DNA of 64,000 nt from VAZQ01 sp963744275 (GCA_963744275.1 CAVUSX010000029.1:248001-312000), one strand, 5' to 3'; positions 45,842 through 57,661 are shown, numbered from the stretch's first letter. Notes: generated by a model not told the origin, from the sequence alone. Made by a program: numbers and translations.

Positions 45842-47062
45842 TCACGCCCCCACGAACTTCGGCACCGTGGCGCCCTTCTTGTAGAACCCGGATTCCATCC
45901 GGTTCTCGACGCCTTCGGCCTCGAGCTTGGCGGCATATTCCTGGCGCAGGTAGGGATCCTCCATCCAATAGGGGATCGCGGTGCCGCCCTCGGGGATGTC
46001 CATGGCGGTGTAGTCGGTGTGCTTCTCGCCGGGCGGTCCGGGCTCGCGGCCCGGATTATGCGGGCCGAACCAGGCCGAGAGCCGGAACGGCTCCTTGGAG
46101 GCGCCGAAATGCTGGTGATACCAGCGGGCGCCGCCGGGCGCCGCCGACACCATGCCGAACGGCTCGTAGTCGACGCGCTTGACCTTGTCGCCGTGGCCGT
46201 CCTTCCAGGGATTGACCCCGTAACGCTCCGGCCAGGTGTAGGTGTAGCCCTTGCCGGTGAGGCAGATCAGCACCGCGGCCGAGGTATGGGCATGGGCCTT
46301 GGAGTAGCGGCCGTTCTCGTGCTGGCCGATCCACAGATAGAAGGTGTTGCCGGTCATGAACGGCTCGACCCGCCGCCAGCCGGGCGAGCGGCGGTTGTCG
46401 AGCGGCAGGTCGCAATGGATCACGTCGGGCACGAAATTGGTGCGCCGCATCGCCAGCCCACGCACCGGATCGGGCTCGATATCGTCCTTGTACTTGTAGA
46501 AGTCGTCGGCGCCGCTGAACCGGTCCTTGAACTGGTAGGGGGTGTTGAAGACGAAGTCGGTATTGTTGACCAGGTTCATCAGGTTCGGCGCGGTGGTGCC
46601 GCCGATCAGGATGGCGGGCGAGGAGCTCGCATTGACGATGCGGTGCATCGCGTTCACGGGGATCGAGAACAAGGAGCCGCGCTGCCACTCGAACACGTGC
46701 TTCTTGCTGTCGCCCTCGAGCCAGACCTCGGTGGTGCCGCGGCCCTCGGCCACCATGTAGATTTCCTCGTAGAGGTGCTTCTCCGGATTGAGCGCGCCGG
46801 CGCCCGGCACCTCGACCACGTAGCTGCCCCACTTGCCCTCGGTGCCGTACAGCTGGATGTAGCTGCCGCGGCCGCCCAGCCGCTTCCAGGGCGCCATCGG
46901 GAGCGTGGTGGCGTTCTTGAGCCCGATATCGCGGAAGATCGGGATGCCTTCCTGCTCCATGAACAGGTCGTAGGGGGTTTTCGGGCGGCCGAACTTGCCG
47001 AAGCCCGCTCTGTTCTCGCCACTGGGCTCGTGCCAGTGCTTGCTGTCGCTTGCATCATGCAT
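45842..47062 (-). CDS. Bicupin protein (gentisate dioxygenase-like fold)
   Basis: A 406-residue cytoplasmic protein with two cupin modules. The first has LNPEKHLYEEIYMVAEGRGT, the second AHAHTSAAVLICLTGKGYTY and WYHQHFGASKEPFRLSAWFG, each with His/Glu metal ligands. Bicupins of this size include gentisate-type dioxygenases and related decarboxylating enzymes. GGAAGAA lies before ATG 47062. It is read toward the EutA-like gene on the same strand, with a two-hairpin repeat in between, so operon membership is uncertain. Specific activity is not known. Confidence 0.75.
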   Translation of the reverse strand: MHDASDSKHWHEPSGENRAGFGKFGRPKTPYDLFMEQEGIPIFRDIGLKNATTLPMAPWKRLGGRGSYIQLYGTEGKWGSYVVEVPGAGALNPEKHLYEEIYMVAEGRGTTEVWLEGDSKKHVFEWQRGSLFSIPVNAMHRIVNASSSPAILIGGTTAPNLMNLVNNTDFVFNTPYQFKDRFSGADDFYKYKDDIEPDPVRGLAMRRTNFVPDVIHCDLPLDNRRSPGWRRVEPFMTGNTFYLWIGQHENGRYSKAHAHTSAAVLICLTGKGYTYTWPERYGVNPWKDGHGDKVKRVDYEPFGMVSAAPGGARWYHQHFGASKEPFRLSAWFGPHNPGREPGPPGEKHTDYTAMDIPEGGTAIPYWMEDPYLRQEYAAKLEAEGVENRMESGFYKKGATVPKFVGA

Positions 47063-47276
47063 AGGGGGTTCTTCCTTGGCTCGCGCGGCCTCTGTCCGAA
47101 GGGGATGGGCCCTTATAGGCCGGCATGGCGGATAAGCCAATATCTCGCAAGCGCGCACCCAATGTCGCTGAATTCGCGAGGAAATCCGCTGTTGCCGCCA
47201 AGGCTGGCCGCCAAATCGTAACCATTTGGTAACCGCCATCGTTTCCAATTCGTCAACCGTGAATTGGGGACCCGTC

Positions 47277-48227
47277 ATGGACGAGAACGAGCACTTGAAG
47301 GCACCGTCGATACCGGAAACGGCGGGCGATCCCGCGAGCCAAAGCCCTGCCGAGACCAATGGGCCGGCGATCGAAGCCAAGGCCGAGCTCAACAGCATCG
47401 AGTCTCCGCCGCTCGCCCCCACCATGAGCGACATAGCGGCCGGGACGCCGGGGCCGGTGGCGCCGAAGGCGGAGCGGCCCGCAGCCGCGGAGAAAGTCGA
47501 TGAGATGAAGCCCGGCCCGAACGATGCGGCTCCGGGAGCGCGGACGCGAGACATCGTGCCCTACGCGGCCGCCGCGGAGCGGGCCGCCCCGGAAGCACCC
47601 GCCGCAGCGGCGAGCGCCGAACGCGCGTCCCGCAAGTTCAGCAAATTCACCCTGCTCGCCGCCGCGGTCGTGCTGGCGGCGGCGTTCGGGGCCATGGCGG
47701 GCGTGCTGGGCGCCACCAGCGTGGCGCGGCTCGCCGGCGAGCCGGCCCCCACCCCTGCCCAGGATCCGACCGCTCCGCTGCAGAGCACCTTGGCGCAGCT
47801 GCGATCCGATGTCGCGGCGCTCAAGACCAGCGTGGACGCGACCAGCCGCACCGCCGGCACGCAATACAGCAAGCTGGTCGAGCGTCTGGACCGGGCCGAG
47901 CGCGCCCAGACCGTCGCCACCAAGACCGACGCGGTATTGCCCAAGGAGACGACCGGTTCGATAACGCCGCCGCCGAGCGCGGCCACGGCACCGCTGGCGC
48001 CCGTTCCGGTTCCCTCGTCCGGCATCGCGCCCGGCGTGACCGTGCCGGGCTGGGCGGTGCGCGACGTCTACCGCGGCGTCGCCATGCTGCAGAGCCGCAT
48101 GGGCGGCATGGTCGAGGTCGAGCCCGGCGACGTGCTGCCCGGCCTCGGCCGCATCGAATCGATCCGCCGCCAGGACGGCCGCTGGGTGGTGACGACCTCG
48201 AAGGGGATGATCACGTCACTGCGGTGA
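47277..48227 (+). CDS. Conserved hypothetical inner-membrane protein
   Basis: A 316-residue protein. The first 115 residues are low-complexity, rich in Ala/Pro/Glu (cytoplasmic). One membrane segment follows (FTLLAAAVVLAAAFGAMAGV). Then comes a helical stretch (LQSTLAQLRSDVAALKTSVD), probably coiled coil, a Pro-rich linker, and a compact end (GWAVRDVYRGVAMLQSRMGG then EVEPGDVLPGLGRIESI). This layout recurs in Hyphomicrobiales envelope proteins of unknown role. GGGGA precedes ATG 47277. Its 3' end overlaps the convergent gene by 12 nt. Confidence 0.8.
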   Translation: MDENEHLKAPSIPETAGDPASQSPAETNGPAIEAKAELNSIESPPLAPTMSDIAAGTPGPVAPKAERPAAAEKVDEMKPGPNDAAPGARTRDIVPYAAAAERAAPEAPAAAASAERASRKFSKFTLLAAAVVLAAAFGAMAGVLGATSVARLAGEPAPTPAQDPTAPLQSTLAQLRSDVAALKTSVDATSRTAGTQYSKLVERLDRAERAQTVATKTDAVLPKETTGSITPPPSAATAPLAPVPVPSSGIAPGVTVPGWAVRDVYRGVAMLQSRMGGMVEVEPGDVLPGLGRIESIRRQDGRWVVTTSKGMITSLR

Positions 48228-49124
48228 GGCGGGTTGGGTTGGACTTGCGGAAATCACCGGTGGAGCGGGCATCGAAACGGCGTCGCCGGGAAAAAGAGAT
48301 ATAATATAGGAGTTGCTGCTCTGACGCGCGCCCATCTTCGTGGTGTAATTTAGTCGATAGGTGACCTTGACCTCCTTGGGCTGGTCGATCTTTTTCGCCG
48401 TTGCCACCACCACGCCACCCGGAATCGAATTAGGACAGTTCCTTGTGCGTGGCAGCACCATCTCATCTCGTATGGAGAGAGAAACTTCGTCAGCGCCTTC
48501 GAGAACTTCGATCGTGGTGGGTGCCGTCAGCACAGATTCACAATTCGAGGCAAAGAAAAAATTCCTCAACACGACACTCTCGCCGCTTTTTAATGCGACC
48601 TTGCGCGTCTCTTGCTGAGTTTGGGCGGGCGGGGCTTGCTGAGTCTGAGCGGGCGGGGCCGGATCAGGGGTTTTCGTCGGCAGGGTCGCGGGCGCAGACT
48701 GATGGGTGGTTCCGGGAAACAGCGTTACGAGGTAGGTACTGCTGTCTTGCCGCTCGCCAAGCTTGGTATTGAATCCCAATCGGATGGTTAGATTGGCTTC
48801 CTTTCTGCCAGTAACCTCTTTCGCGGTTGCCACGACCGACCCACCCGGCACCGGCTTGGCGCAATTCTGAATTCGCGGAAGCACAGGATGCTCCTTGAGG
48901 CTAACACTTACCTCGTCGGGCCCTTCGAGAACGTCAAGCTGAGGCGATCCGATCATGACCGATTGGCAGTTTACAATGTAAATGAAAGTTCGCAGTTCGG
49001 TGCTTTCGCCGCTCTTCAGGGTAATACGCTGTACGGATTGTTGCGCATGTGCATCGGCAGCGCCGAGGAAGATTGCGGCAATAGATCCCAACATGACGAC
49101 GAAAGCGCCTCGGAATATTCGCAT
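48216..49124 (-). CDS. Exported protein with two copies of a Cys-containing domain
   Basis: A 302-residue secreted protein with signal VVMLGSIAAIFLGAADAHA. Two homologous domains follow: about residues 30-140 (LKSGESTELRTFIYIVNCQS to LVTLFPG) and about 172-280 (LKSGESVVLRNFFFASNCES to IISLFPG). They are separated by a Pro/Gln-rich linker (PPAQTQQ repeated). Each domain has two cysteines (NCxS and NC near the middle) that could form a disulfide. A single-domain paralogue is at 49174. I do not recognise a named family. The gene ends inside the 3' end of the convergent gene at 48227. Confidence 0.75.
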   Translation of the reverse strand: MRIFRGAFVVMLGSIAAIFLGAADAHAQQSVQRITLKSGESTELRTFIYIVNCQSVMIGSPQLDVLEGPDEVSVSLKEHPVLPRIQNCAKPVPGGSVVATAKEVTGRKEANLTIRLGFNTKLGERQDSSTYLVTLFPGTTHQSAPATLPTKTPDPAPPAQTQQAPPAQTQQETRKVALKSGESVVLRNFFFASNCESVLTAPTTIEVLEGADEVSLSIRDEMVLPRTRNCPNSIPGGVVVATAKKIDQPKEVKVTYRLNYTTKMGARQSSNSYIISLFPGDAVSMPAPPVISASPTQPASPQ

Positions 49125-49173
49125 GCTCTTCGCGGCTCCTGATGATCTTACAAACAGCCGGTCTTTAACGGGT

Positions 49174-49599
49174 TTAGGGAAACAGCTCGAGATTGAATAC
49201 TTGGCTCAATTTCCGCTCTCCGTCACGCGTCTTATATGTAATCCGAAGTGTCAGGTTGGAGAAGCTTTGGTCTTGAATGTCTCCGGCAGCTACGAAAAGT
49301 TTCCCGCCCTTTACCGGAGCCGCGCACTTCTGTGCGCGTGCCATGACCATGTCCTCTCTGATGGAAGCGGTAACGCCGGGCGGACCATCAATAATCTCGA
49401 CCTGCGGCGCGCTCGTCAAAAGCGATTTGCAATTTGAGATATAATATACGTTCGCCAGTTCGGCGGTCTCTCCGCTTTTTAGCGCAATGGTGGGTGATCC
49501 AGTCACGGCCATAGTCTGCGCTTGAGCCTCTGTGCCGCCCAGCGCGCCAGCAAACCCGATCTGCAGAATAGCGAGTAGTGTCTTCGTCGAAATGTGCAT
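49174..49599 (-). CDS. Exported single-domain paralogue of the 48216 protein
   Basis: A 141-residue secreted protein: signal LLAILQIGFAGALGGTEAQA, then one copy of the same domain (IALKSGETAELANVYYISNC to FNLELFP) with both cysteines and the GG turn (PVKGGKLFVAAG). GAGGGAGGGGGTC gives a strong ribosome site before ATG 49599. It lies 49 nt upstream of the two-domain gene on the same strand, so they form a pair. Lower GC than the neighbours may mark them as acquired. Confidence 0.77.
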   Translation of the reverse strand: MHISTKTLLAILQIGFAGALGGTEAQAQTMAVTGSPTIALKSGETAELANVYYISNCKSLLTSAPQVEIIDGPPGVTASIREDMVMARAQKCAAPVKGGKLFVAAGDIQDQSFSNLTLRITYKTRDGERKLSQVFNLELFP

Positions 49600-49840
49600 A
49601 GACCCCCTCCCTCTCGAAGAGCCGACCGCTATACGATCAGTATAATGCCCCGCAACCAATGGATGCAAGTCGCGCACATATTGTAGGCCGCGCCGTCGGT
49701 ACGAATTGTGACAATCGAAAATGTGCCCCGCTCATCCGCCGGGGTTTAGGACGCATGCCTTCTCCGACTTGGGGCCTGCCGACTTCCCGGCAAATTTTGC
49801 TATGATGTCGGCCGGAACCACCTGCGGAAGGAGGGGTGAC

Positions 49841-50695
49841 ATGGCGAATCAGGCTCGTCGTCTCGGAGCAGTCGTTGCGGCGCTCGCGTCCCTCTTGTTG
49901 CTTCCTTACCTGCGCCCCGCCCCGGCGCAAACCCCGGCGGCGCCCGCCAAGCCGGAGATGACCGAGAACTGTCCGGGCCTGGTCGCCTCCGATGCGCCGC
50001 GCGTGATTCCGGCCGACTTCCGCCTCGCGGCGCTCAATCCCGACCAGGTGCGCATCAGCTACACGGGCCACTCGACCTTTCTGATCGAAAGCCCGCAGTC
50101 GGTGCGGATCGCGACCGACTACAACGACTATGTCCGCCCGCCGGTGCTGCCCGACATCATCACCATGAACCACGCCCACGACACCCACTACACCGACCAT
50201 CCGGACCCGGCGATCAAATACGTGCTGCGCGGCTGGGGCAAGAGCGAGAGCGAGCCGGCGCGTCACGACATCACGCTCAAGGACGTGCGGGTGCGCAACG
50301 TGCCCACCAACATCCGCAACTGGAACGGCGGCACCGAGCGCAACGGCAACTCGATCTTCATCTTCGAGATCGCCAACATGTGCATCGCCCATCTGGGGCA
50401 TCTGCACCACACCCTCAATCAGCAACAGCTCAACGAGATCGGCCGCATCGATGCCGTGATGGCGCCGGTCGACGGCGACCTCACGCTCGACCTCGACGGC
50501 ATGGTCGAGGTGCTGCATTCGCTCAAGGCGCCGCTGATCATCCCGATGCACTATTTCTCGAGCTTCACCCTCAACCGCTTCCTCGACCGCATGCGACAGG
50601 ACTTCGACGTGGAGAAGAGCCCGATCCCCTCGGTGGTGATCTCCAAGACCACGCTGCCGGTCAAGCCGAAGGTGCTGGTGCTGCCGGGCCACTGA
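49841..50695 (+). CDS. Exported MBL-fold metallo-hydrolase (UlaG-like)
   Basis: A 284-residue protein with signal VVAALASLLLLPYLRPAPA. VRISYTGHSTFLIESP is the UlaG-type beta-strand, ITMNHAHDTHYTDHPDP the first metal-binding His cluster, IAHLGHLHHTL the second and IIPMHYFSSF the last His. Predicted periplasmic with a divalent metal centre. GGAAGGAGGGG precedes ATG 49841. The Rieske oxygenase starts 6 nt after its stop, so they are co-transcribed. The substrate is unknown. Confidence 0.85.
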   Translation: MANQARRLGAVVAALASLLLLPYLRPAPAQTPAAPAKPEMTENCPGLVASDAPRVIPADFRLAALNPDQVRISYTGHSTFLIESPQSVRIATDYNDYVRPPVLPDIITMNHAHDTHYTDHPDPAIKYVLRGWGKSESEPARHDITLKDVRVRNVPTNIRNWNGGTERNGNSIFIFEIANMCIAHLGHLHHTLNQQQLNEIGRIDAVMAPVDGDLTLDLDGMVEVLHSLKAPLIIPMHYFSSFTLNRFLDRMRQDFDVEKSPIPSVVISKTTLPVKPKVLVLPGH

Positions 50696-50701
50696 CAATT
50701 C

Positions 50702-52016
50702 ATGCTGAGCGCCGAGCAGAACGACCTGATCACCCGCACCGGTCCCGGCACCGCCGCCGGCCGCCTGATGCGCTGCTATTGGCAGCCGGCCGCGCTCACC
50801 GACGAGCTCGCCGGCAACCGCCCGATCAAGCCGGTGCGGCTCTTGGGCGAAAATCTCGTCATCTTCCGCGACCAAGAGGGCCGCTATGGCTTGCTGGCGC
50901 GGGCCTGCCCGCATCGCGGCACCGATCTGGCGTATGGGCGGCTCGAGGACGGCGGCCTGCGCTGCGCCTTCCATGGCTGGTTGTTCGACGTCCACGGCCG
51001 CTGCCTGGAGACGCCGGCCGAGCCCGAAGGCAGCGTCGCTGTGCCAAAACATCCGCCAGACCGCCTATCCGGTGGTGGAGAAGAGCGGCATCCTGTTCGC
51101 CTATCTGGGTGCGGGCGAGCCGCCCGCCTTCCCGCAGTTCGATTGCTTCACCGCGCCCTTAAGCCACACCTTCGCGTTCAAGGGCCTCATCGAATGCAAC
51201 TGGCTGCAGTCGCTCGAGGTCGGCATCGATCCGGCCCACACCTCGTTCCTGCACCGCTTCTTCCACGACGAGGATGCGGCTTCGGGCTACGGCAAGCTGT
51301 TCCGCGACCGCTCGATCGATTCCGACATGCCGATGACGCAGATCATGCGCGAATTTCCGCGCCCGCGCATCGAGGTCGAGCCGACCGATTACGGGTTGCG
51401 GATCGCGACGCTGCGCCGCATCAGCGAGGCCCAAACCCATGTGCGCCTGACCAACCTGGTGTTCCCGCATGCCTTCGTCATTCCCATGAGCAGCGAGATG
51501 ACGATCACGCAGTGGCATGTGCCGGTCGACGATACCCGGCACTACTGGTACGCGATCTTCACCAGCTTCGGGGCGCCGGTGGACAAAGACGAGATGCGGC
51601 GCCAGCGGCTCACCCTCTACGAGCTGCCCGACTACGTCCCGCGCAAGAACAAGAGCAACCAGTACGGCTTCGACCCGCACGAGCAGGAGCACCTGACCTT
51701 CACCGGCATGGGGGCCGACATCAACGTCCACGACCAGTGGGCCTGCGAGTCCATGGGGGCGATCCAGGACCGCACGCAGGAGCATCTCGGCCAATCCGAC
51801 AAGGCGATCAGCGCCTATCGGCGCCTCTTGCGCGACGCCATCGCGACAGCCGCCGCGGGCGGGCGGCCCCCGATGCGGCTCGATGCGGCCGCCGCGGCCG
51901 CGATGACCGGCCCGGCGGCCATCGACGGCATCGGCCCGAGCGGAGACTGGCAGAGCTATTGGAGGAAGACCGACGCGCGCCGGCGGCAAGCGTCGAGCTG
52001 GGGGTGCAGAGGCTGA
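50702..52016 (+). pseudogene. Rieske-type ring-hydroxylating oxygenase (phthalate dioxygenase-like), frameshifted
   Basis: Repaired length is about 437 residues. The Rieske cluster lies in CPHRGTDLAYGR and CAFHGWLFD. The catalytic domain has GIDPAHTSFLHRFF with two His ligands of the mononuclear iron. An extra base near 51034-51038 breaks the frame; removing it gives GSxLCQNIRQTAYPV. As written the protein is cut after the Rieske domain. It is coupled to the MBL gene upstream. The 3' end lies 22 nt from the convergent gyrB stop. Confidence 0.86.
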
Positions 52017-52038
52017 GCGATCTGCGCCCTTATGGGCG

Positions 52039-54456
<2,418 letters not shown>

Positions 54457-54713
54457 TGGGGGCACTTTCAAAGTAGGCGCGAGGGCGTGGGATCAGGCCC
54501 TCTTGATGTGGCACGAAAAGGGGGGCCGTACAGGCCTAATTGACCCTCCTTAATATGTTGATTTGCCAGCGATTTTAAAGCCCGACCGCGGCAAAAAATC
54601 GGCGCCCCGAAAGGCCCCCGGAAGGCCGGGATTTGCAGGCCTCCGGCGCGCTAGATTGAGGCCTCCCGGCCGGTGATTCGTGCGCCTGTGGGAAACGCAA
54701 CGGAGATGTCGCG

Positions 54714-55337
54714 ATGCCGCTCGACTTTTGCCACCCGGAAGCCCCGCACAAGAAGCTCAAGCTGCCCGAATGGTTCGTCTCGAGCCTGATGCTCGACCGC
54801 GCGCTCGACGCCATCGTGCGCCGGGTCAAGAAGCTCGATCGCGCCCACGACATTCCGTATCTGGCCGGCTACAGCCGCGACGGCAAGACCATCTATATCG
54901 ACCGGCACATGCCGAAGGTGATGAAATTCCGCGGCCGTGAGGTCGATACCGATCGCTTTCTGATCCTGCACGAAGAGGTCGAGAAGACCCTGATCGATCA
55001 GCTCGACCTGCACTATCTGCACGCCCACCAGATCGCCACCCGGGCCGAGGAGGCGGCGGTGCGGGCCGCCGGCATCCTCTGGCGCGACTACGACCGCTTC
55101 ATGCAGAAATACGTCAAGCGGATCGGCGACGAGGGGCTCAAGAAGGTGCCGGCCGATCTCGACCTCAAGCCGTACCGCGACGAGCACGACTTCGACCTGA
55201 TGCAGCGGATGGCGGATTGCGTCGCCAAGGGCGAGGTGCCCCCCGGCATCGATCCCGCCAGGATCACCCGCGCGCTCGATCGCCATCGGCCCGAATTGCG
55301 CGCGCGCCGGCAGAAGATGCCGCGCAAGAAGAAGTAG
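54714..55337 (+). CDS. Conserved hypothetical protein
   Basis: A 207-residue basic protein. KTIYIDRHMPKVMKF precedes LILHEEVEKTLIDQ and LHAHQIATRAEEAAVRAAG. The HEEVEKT segment with later His/Glu looks somewhat like a metalloprotease-like helix pair, but it does not match HExxH, so no activity is claimed. The C-terminus is strongly basic (RARRQKMPRKKK). It is convergent with recF (6-nt gap). Homologues are expected in the same order, but I cannot check. Confidence 0.75.
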   Translation: MPLDFCHPEAPHKKLKLPEWFVSSLMLDRALDAIVRRVKKLDRAHDIPYLAGYSRDGKTIYIDRHMPKVMKFRGREVDTDRFLILHEEVEKTLIDQLDLHYLHAHQIATRAEEAAVRAAGILWRDYDRFMQKYVKRIGDEGLKKVPADLDLKPYRDEHDFDLMQRMADCVAKGEVPPGIDPARITRALDRHRPELRARRQKMPRKKK

Positions 55338-55343
55338 CGCCGA

Positions 55344-56492
55344 TCAAGCGCGCGCGTCCTTGCGCGCGATGCGGCCGGGCGCGACCTCGAAAACCTGCGC
55401 CTGCGGCTCGATCTCCGCGAAGGCCGCCGGATCGGCGCCGGTCATCCAGACTTGCGCGCCGAGCTCTTCGAGCTCGCCATAGAGCGCGCTGCGGCGCGCC
55501 GGATCGAGATGGGCCACCACCTCGTCGAGCAGCAGGACCGGCGCAAAGCCCGACATTTCGGCGAGCAAGCCGGCGTGCGCCAGCACGAGGCCGATGAGGA
55601 GGGCCTTCTGCTCGCCGGTCGAGGCGTCCGCGGCCGGGATGCTCTTGCGCGCATAGGTGACGGTGAGATCCGTGAGATGGGGGCCGTCGAGCGTGCGCCC
55701 GGCGGCGGCATCGCGCGGACGGTTGTCCTTGAGCACCGCGCGGTAGCGGTCCTCCACCTCGATCGCCGGACGCCGGCGGATCAGCTCCTCGATCCAGCCT
55801 TTGAGGGCGATCTCGCTCGCCGGGAAGGCCGAGGCCGGATCGCGCGCCGCCAGCGCCTGCTGCAGCCGTGCCACCGTCTCGGCCCGTTGCGCCGCGACCG
55901 CGACCGCGATCTCGGCGGTCTCATGCTCGACCGCATCGAGCCAGTGGGGGTCGGGGCGGGGCTCCTCCAGCAGCCGGTTGCGGGAGCGCAGCGCCCGCTC
56001 GAGCGCGGCGACGCGGCCGGAATGCTCGGCATCCACCGCCAGCGCCAGGCGGTCCAGAAAACGGCGCCGCTCGGAGGCGGCTGCCCTGAACATCCCATCC
56101 ATCGCCGGCACCAGCCAGATCACCCGCAGATGATCCGCCAAGGCCGCCACCGAGACCGCGGGCTCGCGGTCGATGCGGCATTTGCGCGTGACCGCCATGT
56201 CGGGCGCGGGCGGCGCCTCGATGCCGGTCCCCAGGGTGGCGAGCCCGAGCGCGCCATCGACGTCGGCGGACACCGCCCACGAGCCGTCGCCTTCCTGGAA
56301 CGCGACCTCATCGAGCGTGGCGCGGCGCAGCCCGCGCCCCGGCGTCAGGAACGAGATCGCTTCGATCAGATTGGTCTTGCCGGCGCCATTGGGCCCGACC
56401 AGCACGATCGGGCCGGCCGCGAGCTCGATCTGGGCCGAGCGATAGCTGCGGAAATTCGTCAGGGTCAGGCGGCGGATGCGGGCGGCGCTCAT
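55344..56492 (-). CDS. recF: DNA replication/repair protein RecF
   Basis: A 382-residue SMC-like ATPase. LTNFRSYRSAQIEL is the N-terminal signature, VGPNGAGKTNLIEAISFL the Walker A, and PVLLLDEVVAHLDPARRSAL the Walker B and D-loop. It loads RecA at gapped DNA. AGCAGG precedes the ATG. A REP element lies between recF and the dnaN stop. The gene order dnaA, dnaN, recF on one strand matches the standard alphaproteobacterial arrangement, with gyrB separated by a convergent gene. Confidence 0.96.
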   Translation of the reverse strand: MSAARIRRLTLTNFRSYRSAQIELAAGPIVLVGPNGAGKTNLIEAISFLTPGRGLRRATLDEVAFQEGDGSWAVSADVDGALGLATLGTGIEAPPAPDMAVTRKCRIDREPAVSVAALADHLRVIWLVPAMDGMFRAAASERRRFLDRLALAVDAEHSGRVAALERALRSRNRLLEEPRPDPHWLDAVEHETAEIAVAVAAQRAETVARLQQALAARDPASAFPASEIALKGWIEELIRRRPAIEVEDRYRAVLKDNRPRDAAAGRTLDGPHLTDLTVTYARKSIPAADASTGEQKALLIGLVLAHAGLLAEMSGFAPVLLLDEVVAHLDPARRSALYGELEELGAQVWMTGADPAAFAEIEPQAQVFEVAPGRIARKDARA

Positions 56493-56501
56493 TTTGCCTG
56501 C

Positions 56502-56547
56502 TGTAGCCCGGATGGAGCGTCAGCGTAATCCGGGAACGCGGCCTACA
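56502..56547. repeat. Short REP-like element overlapping the dnaN stop
   Basis: TGTAGCCCGGATGGAGCGTC, then CAGCGTAATCCGGGAACG, ending GGCCTACA. It has the inverted TGTAG/CTACA ends of the other copies. The CTA at 56543-56545 is the dnaN stop codon on the minus strand, so the element reaches into the gene. Confidence 0.7.
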
Positions 56548-57661
56548 CCCGCATCGGCATCAGCACGTAGAGCGCCCCCTTGGCGTCGCGGTCCTGGATC
56601 AGGGTGGGGGAGCCCGGGTCGGCCAGCTTGAGCACCGCCGATTCGCCTTCGATCTGGGCCGCGATGTCGAGCAGATAACGCGAGTTGAAGCCGATATCGA
56701 GCGGCTCGGAACCGTATTCGACCTCGATCTCCTCGGCGGCGCTGCCGGAATCCGGATTGGTGACCGACAGCATCAGCTTGCCGCTGTTGAGCGAGAGCTT
56801 GACGGCGCGCCCGCGCTCGCTCGACACGGTGGAGACCCGGTCGACCGCCTGCTCGAACTCCTTCTTGTCGACCACCAGCTCCTTGTCGTTGCCGACCGGA
56901 ATGACCCGCCCATAGTCCGGAAAAGTGCCGTCGATGAGCTTGGAGGTCAGCACCACGTTCGCGAGCGTGAAGCGGATCTTGCCCTGCGACAGCTCGACCA
57001 GGACCTCGCCGCTGCCGTCCTCGATCAGGCGCTGCACCTCGCCCACCGTCTTGCGCGGCACGATGATGCCCGGCATGCCGCCGGCGCCCTCCGGCAGCGG
57101 CAGATCGAGCTGGGCGAGCCGGTGACCGTCGGTCGCCACCGCCCGCAGCGTCGGCGCCGACGCGGTGCCGGCGGCGTGGAAATAGATGCCGTTGAGGTAG
57201 TAGCGGGTCTCCTCGGTCGAGATCGCGAACTGGGTCTTGTCGATCAGGCGCTTGAGATCCCCCGCCGCCAGCTTGAAGCGGTGGCTCATCTCGCCGGCCG
57301 CCAGATCCGGGAAGTCGCTCTCCGGCAAGGTCTGCAGGGTGAAGCGCGAGCGGCCGGCGCGGATCGACAGCACCGCCCGGTCGCCGGTGGCTTCGAGCAC
57401 GATCTGCGCCCCCTCGGGCAGCTTGCGCACGATGTCGTGGAACATGTGGGCCGGCACCGTGGTCGCGCCCCCGGGGCTCGCCTCGGCGGCGATCGTCTCG
57501 ATCACTTCGAGATCGAGATCGGTGGCCTTCAACGAAAGGGTCGCGCCCTCCGCCCGGATCAGCACATTGGCCAGGATGGGAATGGTATTGCGCCGCTCCA
57601 CCACGCGATGGACGTGGCCCAGCGACCTCAGCAACTCTGAACGTTCGACCGTGACCTTCAT
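56543..57661 (-). CDS. dnaN: DNA polymerase III beta subunit (sliding clamp)
   Basis: A 372-residue three-domain clamp. MKVTVERSELLRSLGHVHRV is the N-terminal signature, followed by RNTIPILANVLI and the C-terminal YVLMPMRV. The clamp tethers DNA polymerase III and many repair factors. It is intact and lies between dnaA and recF on the same strand. The 231-nt spacer to dnaA (57662-57892) holds a CGGTCCCGAACCGGCTCCCG dyad and no gene. Confidence 0.97.
   Translation of the reverse strand: MKVTVERSELLRSLGHVHRVVERRNTIPILANVLIRAEGATLSLKATDLDLEVIETIAAEASPGGATTVPAHMFHDIVRKLPEGAQIVLEATGDRAVLSIRAGRSRFTLQTLPESDFPDLAAGEMSHRFKLAAGDLKRLIDKTQFAISTEETRYYLNGIYFHAAGTASAPTLRAVATDGHRLAQLDLPLPEGAGGMPGIIVPRKTVGEVQRLIEDGSGEVLVELSQGKIRFTLANVVLTSKLIDGTFPDYGRVIPVGNDKELVVDKKEFEQAVDRVSTVSSERGRAVKLSLNSGKLMLSVTNPDSGSAAEEIEVEYGSEPLDIGFNSRYLLDIAAQIEGESAVLKLADPGSPTLIQDRDAKGALYVLMPMRV

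Noticed and set aside
42369..45884. A 1,171-codon open frame on the plus strand opposite hyuA and the eutA-like gene
   Set aside because: It mirrors two genes with strong family motifs on the minus strand; its Arg/His/Gly-rich translation has no domain and is a by-product of high GC.
54714..55337. Zinc metalloprotease based on HEEVEKT
   Set aside because: The pattern is not HExxH and other ligands cannot be assigned, so the gene is left as hypothetical.
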